Positions 36,467 through 48,782 of a DNA stretch of 64,000 nt are shown piece after piece; the first letter of the stretch is position 1; each line of letters begins with the position of its first letter. This DNA comes from Numida meleagris (Eukaryota > Chordata > Aves > Galliformes > Numididae): positions 69,267,628 through 69,331,627 of the forward strand of contig NC_034438.1 of NCBI RefSeq assembly GCF_002078875.1, read 5' to 3'. The notes below the pieces were generated by a model. It ran no database searches. It had not been told where the DNA came from and saw only the letters and a program-made list of their open reading frames with translations. The position numbers and the translations under genes are program-made.

Positions 36467-37316
36467 AGTTCTCTCATTAGCTGCCTGATCTCTCTAAGAT
36501 CTCCTGCAACTTGATTGTGCAGACACAGAGCAAATGATGCAGTGATGTGCTCTTACTAGTGCATTAGAGCAAACATATGTTGCCAGCTACCCACTTCTCA
36601 AGCGCATTGTGACACCTACCTTTGTTTTAAAGAAAGTTCACTGTCTACCTCGTAAGTCTGTATGCCTGCTACTTCTTACAGTCATGATCTCAAATACACA
36701 TTGTCTCCTCTAACATTCTCTTTCACCACTTTTTCTTTCTTGCAGTTAGAAATGCAAAGATCTGCTTTAGGACTGTTATATTACTAAAGTTAAGGAGTTG
36801 GTTTTAAACAACTGAAGCAGATAAAAGAATGAAGTTCTATTTTAATCTGCAGGTTTAAAAATAAAAATATGAAGAATATATGAATTAATTGCAAGAAAAA
36901 ATTATCTTTATGCTGGATAGCCAAAGCAGACAGACAGCAGACAAGTCTCACAACACCTGGACAATTTGATAAGCAAAATATAGAGTTTGTTTAAGTGGTT
37001 GTTATCTTTTCATCATCAAAATGAGAACTTTGAGCCAACAGAGTTGAACTATAAATTTAAACCTGTCTTAGAGAATACATAGACATTTACATACAGTGGG
37101 TAGGAGGACTTGTTTAAAAATGTATCACATTTTTTTTCTATCCACCCTACTGACAGAGGAGCCGATTAAAATTATTGACCTATTTTTTTAATAAATAAAT
37201 CAGGAAAGCTAGTATTATCAACACCAGTTACTTTCTGTGATGGCAGCATCAACTTTATGCTAGGCTTTTTGTATCAATTTTTATATTAAAATACTCGGAG
37301 AAATGATTGGCATAGC
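36467..37316. other. AT-rich DNA, no gene seen
   Basis: No repeat family or gene recognised. Confidence 0.55.
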
Positions 37317-37440
37317 AGGTGAAAGTTTTATGATTTTTGTTATCAGTATTCCACATCATAATATCATGTAGTGCACTGGGAGTTAAAGAGGTAATGCTCA
37401 GTTTCTTGGATTATTGATATTTCCAGGTGCCTATTTTTGC
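37317..37440 (+). mobile_element. LTR fragment related to the solo LTR at 52336
   Basis: About 55 bp (37326-37376: gttttatgatttttgttatc, then agtattccacatcataat and atcatgtagtg) match the first 60 bp of the LTR at 52336 with few differences. The following cactgggagttaaagaggta may continue the same LTR family, but it has no counterpart in the 52-kb copy. The right end was not found. Confidence 0.6.
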
Positions 37441-38421
37441 AACTACTAGGAGCCAAGAATTTTTAAAAAATGTTGGAAGTTTGGAACTGCAATGAAGATA
37501 ACACACTAGAATATGCAGCTCACGTTTCTAGTATTTCTTCTCAAAATATTTCCCATTAAACATTTATTTGAAGATTCAGAACACTTTTCTGAGTATACAA
37601 ATATATTTATGTAGATAGAACAGGCCTTATTTCTTTTACTACTTATGTCAGAAAAATTGTTTCTATACCAGGACCAAAGATTTTCATTTTCTTTAGAATC
37701 ATTTACACAGTCTTTCAAATACTGAACATTGCAGAGTGTTTTGCAGCAAAAGTCAGAAACTTTTTCCTCATAGCACTTAGCATGTAGTTGGCTTTTAGTG
37801 TTGAATAGCTCTTGGGAGAGCAAAAATGTGAACATTATGGTACTTATATACCATATATACAGCTGAATTATGAAATCATTGAACTGGATGTATTTAATAT
37901 GTTTTGAAAAAAAAAAACTAAAAAATAAAACTTTTACATACACTCGTCATTTTTTTTAATTGAATCTTCGCTCCGGGTACATTTCCGAACAGATAATGCT
38001 GAGAAATGTACAAGGAAGCCTTTTGGGAAGATTTATGCAAAAAGATCTTTTTGCACATTCCCTGTTAAATAGAATGCACTGATCTCTGTCAGTTAACAAT
38101 GTTTCATAAACATCCATTTTGTCCAAGTCTCAGATCATCACCAGTCTTTCAGAAGTCACACTCTATGTATTCCAGGCTAGATTACAGAGTTGCTTCTGTA
38201 CTACAGGGTCCTTGGAAAGATATTCTTGATGCCAACTCTTTTTATCTCTTGTTACTGTTCCTCCACATTTTAAACTAAATCAGCATGCCTCTGAAATTCT
38301 CCTCTTCTCTGTTTTTAGCCACTGGGTCATATTCAAATGGAAGCAATGGCTGCACATGCTTTTTCTCCTCTAAGAAATTCATTGTGGTGAGAAAATTTCT
38401 TCTGCTTCTTGTCATCTTATT
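37441..38421. other. AT-rich DNA, no gene seen
   Basis: The minus-strand frame 37506-37943 (145 codons) is rich in Phe, Ile, Ser and Asn and has no domain I recognise. A frame of this length is within chance expectation for the window. Confidence 0.5.
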
Positions 38422-38517
38422 AATCACAGAATCACACAGAATCACAGAATAGCAGGGGTTGGAAGGGACCTCAAGAGATTATCAACTCCAACACCATTGC
38501 TAAGCAGGTTCCCCAAA
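38422..38517 (-). mobile_element. CR1 3' end, very short
   Basis: Antisense CR1 3' end: aatcacagaatcacacagaa, then tagcaggggttggaagggac and ctcaagagattatcaactcc. Less than 100 bp is retained. Confidence 0.85.
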
Positions 38518-39872
38518 ATAGGTAAAGTACTAATAAATAATTTTACAGATAAAGTAATTGTGTTAAATGAGTATGACAGAGCAATGTCAACAAAGAAAGA
38601 GGAGATTCAGATAGCAACTGACATAATGAAGTTACAACAGACTCTCTGTTGCCCCAGATTCAAGTTGATACTTTCAAAACATGAATATTAAGTACACATA
38701 AACAATTACTAATGTTTTTAGTGATCATACAGAACAAGTCTTGAAAGGTGGAAGTGTGCTGTGACATAAAGAGAGCAATGATTCCACTGTTTGCAGTCCA
38801 TAGAGGATCAGCTTCCAAAATACGTTATCACTTGTATTTCAAGTAGAAAAGCTCACCAGCAGAGGTAGTTGGGCTCAGTGAAACAGGAGCAGAATGCTGC
38901 TGAGCTGCTCAATGGTAATATAAAGAAAAATTTAAAAAAAAAATGGAAAAGAAATGGGGGCGGAGAGAAAGAAAAGTTTTGGGGTAAGCAATAGTCAGGA
39001 GGTCTTTATTTTGAACTCTACAGAAATGCTTTTTTTTGTGAAAATAATTGTTTCATACTGTGATTACAATAGTTCCTTTTCTTCAAGATGGCAAGTGCAC
39101 ATTTGGTTCCTCTACTCCAATAAAAACATTATGTGCTAAATGCTAAAGAACGTTTTCCTGTTAGGCCTTAATATGATACGCAACTAGTCAGTTACGATGA
39201 GGAGTTTCAGAGGCTGGAGGAAACATACTCTGTAAGAGAAGTTACCTTCATCGAACCCTTTTTGGAGAGAGTTACTGGACATTGGCAGTGCATTTTTGCA
39301 TCTGCTTGACCATGTTATAGAGGTTTATTTAAAATAACAGAAGGAAACATACATGCAAATATCCATTTGATCAATATAAAATTATTTGCATTTGACTTCT
39401 AGTCCTTAGCAATTACATTGCCATCAAAGACACTAGAATGAGCATAATATTTCTTCAGGTAAGCTTCCCTCCCTGTTTCACATTTTCTTTTCAGATCAGG
39501 GCTATTATTACAGACATCATTCCTAGAGAGATAGGATCAGCAATAGGAAGAGAATCTGCTCAGCATCATGAGGGAAATCAATGGAAAGAGAAACACAACA
39601 GTGCTATAAACACATCAACTCATCTAGCAACTAGATTTATAAACTTTTGATGCAAGATTTTGAAAAATGTATTGCACTTTTTTGCTAATCTATAATACTG
39701 CTTGATGGTGGTTTCATTACTGCTTTTTCCATCCCCAAGAAATTCCATGCTATGAAAAAAACAGGGGAAGAAAATATTTAATAATTATATTTGTAGGAAA
39801 ATTATAACATGAGAGGGAAAGAAAATACCTTAGGATGAGTACATTAAGATTATAAATGAATAAAACAGAAAC
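38518..39872. other. AT-rich DNA, no gene seen
   Basis: No repeat family or gene recognised. Short frames at 38497-38691, 38954-39139 and 39438-39650 show no domain. Confidence 0.5.
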
Positions 39873-40345
39873 AATAACAGAACAGAACAGAATAGAATAG
39901 AATAGAATAGAATAGAATAGAATAGAATAGAATAGAATAGAATAGTTCAGTTAGAAGGGACCTTCAGAGATCTTCTAGATCATTAAGATCGGGGCTAACC
40001 AAAAGTTAAAGCATATTAATGAGGGCATTACCCGAAACTTCTTGAACATTGACAGGCATACGGAATCAACTACCTCACCAGGAAGCCTGCTTCAGCATTT
40101 TGCCACCCTCATAGTAATTGATTTTTTCCTAATATTCAGTCATAACATCTGCAGTTTTGTCCTGTTCCCTCATGTCCTGCCATCAGTACTGTTACTCTGA
40201 AGGCTAAAGATGTTTGGCAGAAAACAAATTCCAGCTTGTCTTCCAGCTTGTCTTCAGATATCAGAGGGGTTGAGGACAGCTGGGCTTAGTTTCTGAATGA
40301 TGCCCAGTTTGGCACTGCAAGTCCAATTGCATTCAGTATCTTGAA
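39873..40345 (-). mobile_element. CR1-like LINE with (GAATA)n end
   Basis: After an aacag/gaata array (39876-39945) comes gttcagttagaagggacctt, then ggggctaaccaaaagttaaa, gggcattacccgaaacttct and aggaagcctgcttcagcatt. This is the antisense order of a CR1-type 3' end whose tail unit is a pentamer. It continues into ctgttccctcatgtcctgcc and the ttccagcttgtcttcagata region. Confidence 0.7.
39876..39945. repeat. (GAATA/GAACA)n pentanucleotide array
   Basis: About 70 bp of pentamer repeat. It begins as three or four gaaca-type units and then becomes pure gaata. It sits at the CR1-like 3' end and probably expanded from its tail. Confidence 0.95.
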
Positions 40346-41299
40346 CTATCACGATTACGGATGCACAGTTTCAATAGTCCTGTTTAATGAATTAACATGG
40401 CCTTTCTTAATAGTCACATTCAGTGAGAGTTTTCACAACTAGATTAGTAAACAGTGCTGTTTACTGAAGCAACAGATTGCAGAGTTTTTTTGGATTATTG
40501 GTGATAAATTCAGGGACTGCAGAGCTTGTGTGAGTACCAAGAATGTGACTAATACAGTCCACTGCAGATGCATTAAATCATGGTAGAACTCTAGAGATTT
40601 CTAAGTTTCGCAGGAAAGCACTCAGTTTAACCAAGTGTGCAAATCTCACCAAATAAGAGTCCCTGTTGGAAGAAGAGAGCCTTTTAGCTGGTCCCAGAAG
40701 TCAACAATGTTCTCCTGACTTGTCCATGACAGCATTTTCCCTAAAATTTCTTCTCTCTTAAGATATTTTATACTATTTTCTTACTTTCAGGTGGAGCTTG
40801 GGTGACTCTAGTCAAACATACTTTTATAGCAATTGGTACAAAATCTTATCTCTTTGCTTTTAAAGGCATAGGCAAAAAAATTCAGACTGCATTCTCAGTG
40901 AGATGTAGTTGCATCTTGGAGGTGGGTAGCCTCTGGTATGGAGGTATGCAGTGCTACATTATAGCGAGCAAAGATCACCCAGGGATGTGTTTTTGACAGG
41001 AAATGGAAAATTGCTGGATAAAGGATGGCTCAGGGTAACAACTGTGCAGTTTACCAGTTCCACAAGACCACCAAGATCCCATCTTTGCAGTGTCATCACA
41101 GAACCTGGCTGCAGTGTTCCCACTCTGCTTCTGTCTCTCTTAGTGTCAGCACCGAGCTCCATGGTACTGCCAACATATAAGCTTGCAGGTTGTGTTGATT
41201 TGGGAACTATCATGGAACAGATTCTTTGCATATTCACTGAATTCCACCCTGGAAGTCTTCTGTACTTTCTCTTAAGAGGAGACATATCAATGAGTCATG
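40346..41299. other. Unique DNA, no gene seen
   Basis: No confident repeat. The plus frame 40951-41307 (118 codons) and minus frame 40959-41285 (108 codons) cover the same stretch on both strands. Neither shows a domain. Confidence 0.45.
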
Positions 41300-41445
41300 T
41301 CCAATAATTATTGCACAGGTCCCCCGGGAGAAGAGCCTGTCACCTCCCCACTCCACTATCCATGCTCAAGAAGTTGTAGAAAGTAGTGAAGTCACCTCTT
41401 AGCCTCCTTTTCTCAAGACTAGACAACCCAAGTGACATCAGACTC
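41300..41445 (-). mobile_element. Probable old CR1 fragment
   Basis: The segment gtcacctcttagcctccttt followed by tctcaagactagacaaccca resembles the antisense CR1 block around the [12 protein letters not shown] codons. Flanking parts are too decayed to extend it. Confidence 0.5.
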
Positions 41446-43167
41446 ATTAAAAATGTTTTCTTCAAAAATTCACATTAAGTTTGGAACAGGGCACATTTCA
41501 CATTATTTTTGTCAAAGTCAGACATTCATGGCTAAAGGAAAATAACAGTTGAAAATGAGATTTTCTTTTAACTCTAAGCTAATTTCTCTTTTTCACATCA
41601 GTCAAAACTACTTTCATAAAAATGACAGGTTCCCAAAGTTTTGACCTTTAAATTCCTTAACACAATAAAGTGATACCTTGAAAGGAATAATTTCTGTAGG
41701 AAGAATATTTATTGTTTAGTTTGCCAAGTGGTTGTTTTGTCGTTGCTGTCTTAAAAAAAAAAAAAAAATGCTCACGGGTAGTAGCATTTACAAATTATGT
41801 AGGATTTTCTTTCTTTTTTTACATTTTCTTCTGAAAAGGGAATTTGTAAGAGGAAAAAAAAAAACATTTCATTTAACTTGTGTAGCAGTGACCCATTGGA
41901 TTCAATCAAAAGTCTTTTTCACATATTTAGAATAGCTAACTGGGATGAGTGAATGTAACAATGAGGTATAATCATTATCACGGCTGATAGAAATTCATGA
42001 GTGAGGCCCCTAATGAGCCTGGAGCAAATTCTCTTGTATGTAACAGCTCAGTTCAAAGGGTTACTTGATCATTTCTGCCTCTGCTTTCTCTCTCATTTTA
42101 CCAAGGTTTAAATTTACTCTTGGAGCTCTTAACTCTTACATTTTACAGTTCTTATTGGACAATTTTGTAACAGTTGAAAGGTTTATTTCCTCTTTTCTTT
42201 CCAGCAACATCCAGACTGAGGCGGGCAGCAGTGTAAGAGTCCAATTTCATTCCTTTTCTATCACCTGTAATCCAGCCAACGCTGCAAAGTTATACCAGCA
42301 GTAATCTGAAACAGAAAGGAATCATCCAGGCATGCTATTGCAAGACTGAAATTTGTACAAGCCTGTCTTTACCGTCCTATAGTTCTGCATAATGATTTTG
42401 CATCCTTTCAGGAGAGCAGTCAAATTACAGTTTTCTACCGTCATAGCCGCTGCTTATGAGGAATACTATTAGATTGAAGAATGGCCATATTAGGAGCTTT
42501 TGTTAGTGTTATAATTTCACAAGTACTCACTCTTAATCCCATCAATACCAGAAACAATAAGAGCAACCAAACATCATGTTTAACGGTGTGGTATAATAGA
42601 TATTTTTCTTGGGTATGATGAAATTGTAACAATTGTAAGACAAATTTCTGCTCTTAATAGTCTGATTTACTCTTTCCTTTTCCTGAAGTAGGGTTTTGTC
42701 TATCATATCTTACTGATGTACACCAACGATTTCAGGCTAGCAGCTTGAGAAAATCTGTAACTTTTTTACCAAGTACGAATTTTCAATATTGTCAATAGTA
42801 TCAGAGATGGGTCTATAAATTCCAGTTGCTGTTTTTCCATCTTACTTTGCTCTCATTTTGCTTTTCAAATATGAGGAATCCATCAAATAAGCAGATCATA
42901 ATCTGCAGCTTTCACATTCCTAAAGGGGCCAATTTATTGACATAAATGTGCTTCTCTACATGCTCTATTTTCCAACCTCCCTGTCTTCCTCAGAGTGCAT
43001 CTGTCTGTGACATGGATGGAGCCTACCTTTGATGCAGCCCAGAGACATAAGCATAACTCAGACTTCTGAGGAAATTTCTACATAGTAAGAAGGATCAGTG
43101 AGAAAATGCCCATTATAGAACACAAAATAAAGAACAGAAACATTCAGAGATAAGATAGTTCATAAGG
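41446..43167. other. AT-rich DNA, no gene seen
   Basis: No repeat family or gene recognised. Frames at 41732-41935, 42065-42304 and 42441-42632 have no domain signature. Confidence 0.55.
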
Positions 43168-43595
43168 TCATAGAATCATAGAATGGCTTGGGTTGGAAGG
43201 GACCTTAAAGATCATTCAGTTCCAAAACCTCTGCTGTGGTCAAGGTTGCCAGCTGCTGAATGAGACCCAGCCTTCAACACCTCAAGGGATGGGTCATCCA
43301 CAGCTTCTCTGGGCAGCCTGTGCCAGTGCCTCACCACTCTCTGAGTGAAAAATTTCCTCCTAAGATCCAGAATGCATCTCACTTATTTTAGTTTAGTACT
43401 CTCCCTCCTTGCCCTACCACTATGAGACTGTGTAAAAAGTCTGCTTCCATCTTATTTATAAACACTTTCAACACTGAAAAGCTTCAGTGAGATCTCATCA
43501 AAGCCTTCCTTTCTCCAGACTGAGCACCCCCAGCCCCCTCAACCTTTCTTTGTAGAAGAGGTGCACCAGCACTCTGATTATCTTTGTGACCAAAC
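43168..43595 (-). mobile_element. CR1 LINE 3' part
   Basis: Starts with catagaatcatagaatggct and tgggttggaagggaccttaa. It runs through gggatgggtcatccacagct, ggcagcctgtgccagtgcct and accactctctgagtgaaaaa to ctttctccagactgagcacc. This is antisense CR1 3' end plus the C-terminal RT coding part. It is moderately diverged and has no open sense frame. Confidence 0.92.
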
Positions 43596-45237
43596 AATGC
43601 CAGTTTAAATAGATAAAAATGGTGAGAAAAGAAAACAAGTTCACACAAGAAAGCAACCATCAGACCTTTTGCATCGCTGACCTTCTACATTGTCTCTATC
43701 AATGCTGTCCACCAATACCAAACAGTTCCAGTGTAGCACATCCACATGAGGTTCTCTAGAACCCTGTCTAGAACACAAGTCAGGAGCTGACTTTAGAATC
43801 ACTTCAGTAGTTCAAGACAATGAGGAAGAAGGATCGTGCTTTAGCGGTGTCTTAGGCAAATACATAGTGAGGGTGTTCATAGGTGCCTGAATCACTCTGC
43901 TTGTAAGTATGAACTACTGAAGAGAAAGAAAAGAGATGGAAAATTAGAAATTATTGTTCCATCAGTGTCATTTCAAGAAATTTGTGCAAGAGTTGAGTTT
44001 GTGGCAGCAGTCATAAAGTTTACAGTTAGAAATACAAAAATCTTCAGTTTGTGCCTTTTGTCTTCTTTTGGAGAAAAGAATGCTGGGTTCTACTTTTAGG
44101 TCTGCATCAAATCCGCTGCTTGTATTTTGCATAACATAGTTAATTCCTATCATAATATATTTTTGTCTACATTTGATTATTTCACTAGGAAGGAGTTGTC
44201 TTGTGCACAAATTGAGGGTCCATTGTTACTAATTAGCAATGTAACACAAATAAGTAATTTGATATTAGAAACGCTGTTAGAAAATGTACAAACAAATCAA
44301 TAAAAATCTGTAATTTTTTTGCATAATTGCTATTAATATTAACCTCTCAAAATTTGTAGCATATCATTTAATCATTCAATTAAGTTGAAAGCAAACCACA
44401 TTTTCATTCATTAAAGTGGCAATAACAAAATTATTGGTATTGTTCATCTAGCTTATTGAAAAAGTAGTCATCCCAGTATTACAATAAACATGCAGAGTTT
44501 CAGAGAAGGAGGCACCTATACAAGAACCATTGACAACACTGCATAAAATGCCTTCTCTTAACAAGATATTTCATAGAGTCAAAAAATATTTTGAGTTAGA
44601 AGGGACCCACAAGAATATTCTTGTCCAACTCCTTTCACATGGGAAAACAAGTGGTTGACATACCTTAAGTAATGAAGGTATTATAAAAAAAATGACATTT
44701 TCTACAAATATTGAACACTTTTTGTCCTTTACAGTAGTTAGCACTAACTCAGTAAACATTTAAAACTGCTTGCCTGAAAGTATAACCAATTTTGTACAGT
44801 AAATTAGGAAATATCTTTCCCCACAGGAAAGGTTACAGAGAAGTAAAACAGAATTCTAATGTAAGTGATCACAACAAAGGGAATGGCAACTGTACAGGCA
44901 AAATGTACAACTACATCTTTATGGATGAAATTAGCAGTTGTGTAATTTATGTTTAGGAATTTAGGAAAATTATGGACAATGTAGAATATATTTTTCTAAA
45001 TTCATGAAGAAAAGCACCACCTAATATTTTTTCACATCATTATTATGGTTCAAAACTATCAAACCAGTCCAGTAATATTTCAGAAACACTTTGGATCTGT
45101 AGTCTAATGACACAAATGAGAAGGTTTTGGTTAAAAAACAGTAACAGGAACAAAGAATACTATTTCTGCCACTCTAAATTTTTAAAAATCAGTGACTAGT
45201 TTCCCCTATTGATAGAAAGTCAGCACCTCCTGAACTT
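43596..45237. other. AT-rich DNA apart from one small CR1 end
   Basis: No gene recognised. The minus frames 43968-44210 and 44571-44759 have no domain signature; the second overlaps the CR1 end. Confidence 0.5.
44571..44640 (-). mobile_element. CR1 3' end, very short
   Basis: tcatagagtcaaaaaatatt, then gagttagaagggacccacaa and tcttgtccaactcctttcac. About 70 bp of a diverged CR1 3' end in antisense orientation. Confidence 0.7.
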
Positions 45238-45815
45238 ACTCTTTGTTTTACATTTAGAAGTCCGTCCACTAGATAAGTCAGGCATGATTTGCCCTTGTTG
45301 TAGGCATGGTGGCTGTCTCTGATCTCCTCCCTGTCTTCCTCATGTTCTGATGTATCTTCTAGTAGGATCTATTCCATGATCTCACTGGGCGCTGGAGTGA
45401 GGCTGACAGATCCTCCTTATTACCCTTTTAAAAATGTGTGCAATAACCCCTTTAGTCCAATCACTGGGACTTCACCTGACTGCGATGAATGTACAGATAC
45501 AGTGGAGAGTCACTTAGCAATGGTATCTGCCAATATACTCAGGACTCTGAGATACTGTCAGGTCCTCTTCAGGACTTGCGTATGTTCAGGTTCTTCAGAG
45601 GTCTCAAACTTAATCTTCTCTTATGTTGGGAGGCCATTCATTTTCCCAGTCCCTGCCTTGAGAGTCAGGGACTTGAGAAGTACAGGAAGACTGATTACCA
45701 GAGAAAACTAAGGCAAGAAATTGTGCAGTATCTCAGCATTCTCCATTTTCTCCATTGTTGTCACTAGTTTCCCTGTCTTATTCATCAGCTTCAAAGGAGA
45801 ATGAATCTAGAAAGT
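45238..45815 (-). mobile_element. Old CR1 ORF2 fragment (RT N-terminal region)
   Basis: On the minus strand the translated order is SGEVPVIGLKGLLHTFLKG, then GGSVSLTPAPSEIMEQIL-like, then NKGKSCLT. This is the CR1 RT N-terminal block that precedes motif A (the region from the 'PIFKKG' segment to 'GKSCLTNL'). Stops and frameshifts are frequent. It has no 3' tail, so it is an internal piece of an older insertion. Plus-strand frames at 45376-45767 are its antisense shadows and should not be called genes. Confidence 0.78.
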
Positions 45816-47034
45816 GTTCTCTAGCAGTCACAAGCTAAGTCAGACTGGAAATATCAGGAGAAAGGTTCAGGCATCTTTCTGTGCCTCAGAGGCTGCCAGA
45901 AAGTTAGATCACAGCTTCTGTGATGAAATAATCTCTGAGATTCCTCTGAAATATTGTAAACTTCATTCACAGATAGAATTGCTCTCTGAGAAGGAATATA
46001 ATCTTTTCACTGAGACCATTCTGTCAAAAAGCCCCTGTAGCCTAGCCCAAATATGCTCTGAATGATACATCATTACTTCATAAGACAACATGCAATTACA
46101 TCCTACCTATGCTTTTACAGTGTAGCATGCAAGTAGATTGTCTTAACAGAAAATTTTGCATAAACAACAGCGGGGGTTCAAGAGACTGTAAAATTTTCTG
46201 AGAGAAAAAAAAATAACAAAAAGAATAAAAAACAACCAATTAAACCTTTCAATCATCTTTTTTTTTCATAAAAACTGAAATATTTACGATGGAAAATGGC
46301 AGTTTTTCTTTATTTAACACTCCTACAGCAACTGCTTTTTCCAGTTCCAGAGGGACCAATTAAAGAGGCAAGGTCAGCACTTGCATTTGAGCTTTTCCCC
46401 CATTACTTGAGCTATCTTCTAGAAATGCCAACCCACAACTACTCCTTCCATTTTACCTCTGTATGAGAGAGGCTTCTCCTGTTTGGAGAAGCATGACTCT
46501 CAGAATATCGACTGCACATTTTTGTTGATCAGGAAAATGTTTTAGAAATTCACTGAAAAGACAGAGAAGCTTGGAATATAGAATATAGATGAGAGCTGCA
46601 TTTTATTACACAAAAAGAGAGAGAAAGCAATAATGCACTTAAAAGGAAACTCTAAATGACTTAGTTGAGAGTGTCAGTAAAAAGCTTCCCAGAGGCTTAT
46701 TCATGCAACTCTGATGCTGAAATATCACATTATATTTATGGTTATTACTGTTTCTCCATGAAAATTTTGGTTGAAAACCTGAAATACAAGGACAGTGTAT
46801 TTTTTCAGCACTTATCCTTTTTTTATTTCATTTTTACTGACTTTAAATGTTCATTTAATTAAGAAACAAGAATTTTCATTTGGAAAATTCTGATAGGAGA
46901 GAAGAAAGGTCACTTTTCATACCGCACTATTCAGAAACTATTAGAGTTTTAAATTGTTATCGCACAAATTTTACATCATTAAGTGATTATTTTGTCATGT
47001 ACTGAAGAGGTTTTCATCATCCTAAAAACAATAA
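45816..47034. other. AT-rich DNA, no gene seen
   Basis: No repeat family or gene recognised. The frame 45814-46065 begins at the edge of the old CR1 fragment and has no domain of its own. Confidence 0.5.
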
Positions 47035-47575
47035 AGAATGTGTTGGGTTAGAACAGACATTAAAGACCGACTAGTTCCAACGCCCCCTGCCATGGGCAGG
47101 GATGCCACCTGCTAGACCAGGTCAGTCTTCTTCCAGCCTAGCTTGGAATATGTACAGGGATGGGGCATCCACAGATTTGGGCAATGAGTTCCAGTGCCTC
47201 ACCAGCTTCTGAGCAAAATATTCCCTCCTGTAGTTTAAAACAATTCTCTTGTCTTATCACTATCTGAACACGTAGAAAAGCCAGTCTCTATATTGCTTAT
47301 AAACTCCTTTTAAGTACTCAATTCCACTTTCTATGTTATTGATAAAGATATTGAAGTGAACTGGTTCCAGAATTGACCCTGTAGGGACACTACTCATCAC
47401 AGGCCTCCACCTGAGCACAGAACCATTGATCACAAACCTCTGTCTGTGACCATTCAACCATTAATTTATCCACTGAACAATCCACCCTTCTAACTCAGAT
47501 GTCTCCAATTCAGAGATAAGAATGTGGTGTAGGGCCATATCAAAGGCTTTGGGATCATATCAAGGAGTTTTCTCT
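47035..47575 (-). mobile_element. CR1 LINE with internal deletion
   Basis: The 3' end (gtgttgggttagaacagaca ... ggatggggcatccacagatt ... ctcaccagcttctgagcaaa) is followed at about 47315-47330 by a jump back into the RT domain. The minus frame 47260-47457 begins with FVINGSVLRWRPVMSSVPTG, then LEPVHFNIFINN (motif B region). It joins directly to EYLKGVYKQYRDWLF, which normally lies several hundred bases downstream. Motif C and everything up to the C-terminal block are missing, so the element lost an internal segment or two insertions abut. Confidence 0.82.
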
Positions 47576-47809
47576 CTTCCCCCCACCCCCCAGTATTCTT
47601 TCGGAAATGGTCTCTTGTGGTTTCCCTTCTCAGATGTATTGTTTCTAAAATAACTGAGAGTAATAATGTAGTACCAATAGCATACTATCTTATAAATATA
47701 CACATATACACAAAGTATACACAACACATACATATTCTTGCAACTTCATGACAGCCTACAGCTTTCTCACAAAGAAGAGCAGAGTAGGAGGAACTGATCT
47801 CTTCTCTCT

Positions 47810-48085
47810 GGTAACCAGCAATAGGACCTGAGGCAATGAAGTGAAGCTGCATCAGAGAAGGTTCAAGCTGGATATTAGGAAAAGGTTCTTCACTGAGAGA
47901 GTAGTCAGGCATTGGAACGGGCTTCATAGACAGCACCAAGCTGGCTGGAGTTCAAGAAGGGTTTGAACAACACTCTCAGAAGTATGGTTTTAATTTTGGG
48001 TGGTCCTGTACTGATCCCAGAGTTGGGCTCAATAATTCTTCTAGGTCCCTTTCAACTCAGGATATTTTATGATTCTATGATTCTC
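47810..48085 (+). mobile_element. CR1 LINE 3' end, sense strand
   Basis: Reads aaggttcaagctggatatta, then aaaggttcttcactgagaga, attggaacgggcttcataga and gttcaagaagggtttgaaca. It ends with cctttcaactcaggatattt and tgattctatgattct tail units. Only the C-terminal coding part and 3' end are kept. Confidence 0.9.
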
Positions 48086-48768
48086 TGCTATCAGTATGAT
48101 TCTTGCCATAGTAGCACTAAGTACAAAAAAAGCTGTACAAAGAAAAGCAGAACATTTGTTTTTCACACTGTACATTGAATTACTCATCAAGAGATTTTTT
48201 TTAGTTTCAGTTAATTCCTCTGTACGAGACTTTAAAAAATAATTGCAGTTTAATGAAACTGAACAAGACATTTAAGTTGAAAAAGAAGACAAACTTTTAA
48301 ACACTATTCTTAATTTTAGAGCTTCTGTATAGTAGTTATATAAACAGCTAAAATCTTAGTAAAATGGATGCTTATGGAAGAAAAGTATTCTGGCTAAGCA
48401 CCCTAAGACTGAAGGAATTTGATTTCAGCCCTTGTGTGTCACAGTCTGCCAGCGGGAAAGTACATGCTGCACAACAAAGGTCTTCGTAGAGATCTTGAGG
48501 CCAGTTCAGCATGAGACAGTTTAAATATAAGAGGTATTTCAGCTCCACTGGCATTATGTTTCTCTCATACATGAATTTGCTGAGAAATGAGCAGGCTGAA
48601 AAGACACACAGGTCACCTCCACAGAGCTAAGTTCCTACACAGCTTCCTATTTCCAATCCTTTTGACAACTCACTGAAGTCCGCCTCATGTATCTGTATTA
48701 CACACATTTCTCCCTCTGATTTCAATTTTTTCTGGAGTAAGCACTACTAATATTTATTTATTTACCTT

Positions 48769-48782
48769 TGTGTGTGTGTGTG
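48769..48782. repeat. (TG)7 microsatellite
   Basis: Seven tandem TG units, otherwise unremarkable. Confidence 0.9.

Noticed and set aside
37506..37943. 145-codon minus-strand open frame as a gene
   Set aside because: Low-complexity Phe/Ile/Ser/Asn content, no recognised motif, and length within chance expectation.
45376..45767. Two plus-strand frames as a small gene
   Set aside because: Antisense shadow of an old CR1 RT fragment.
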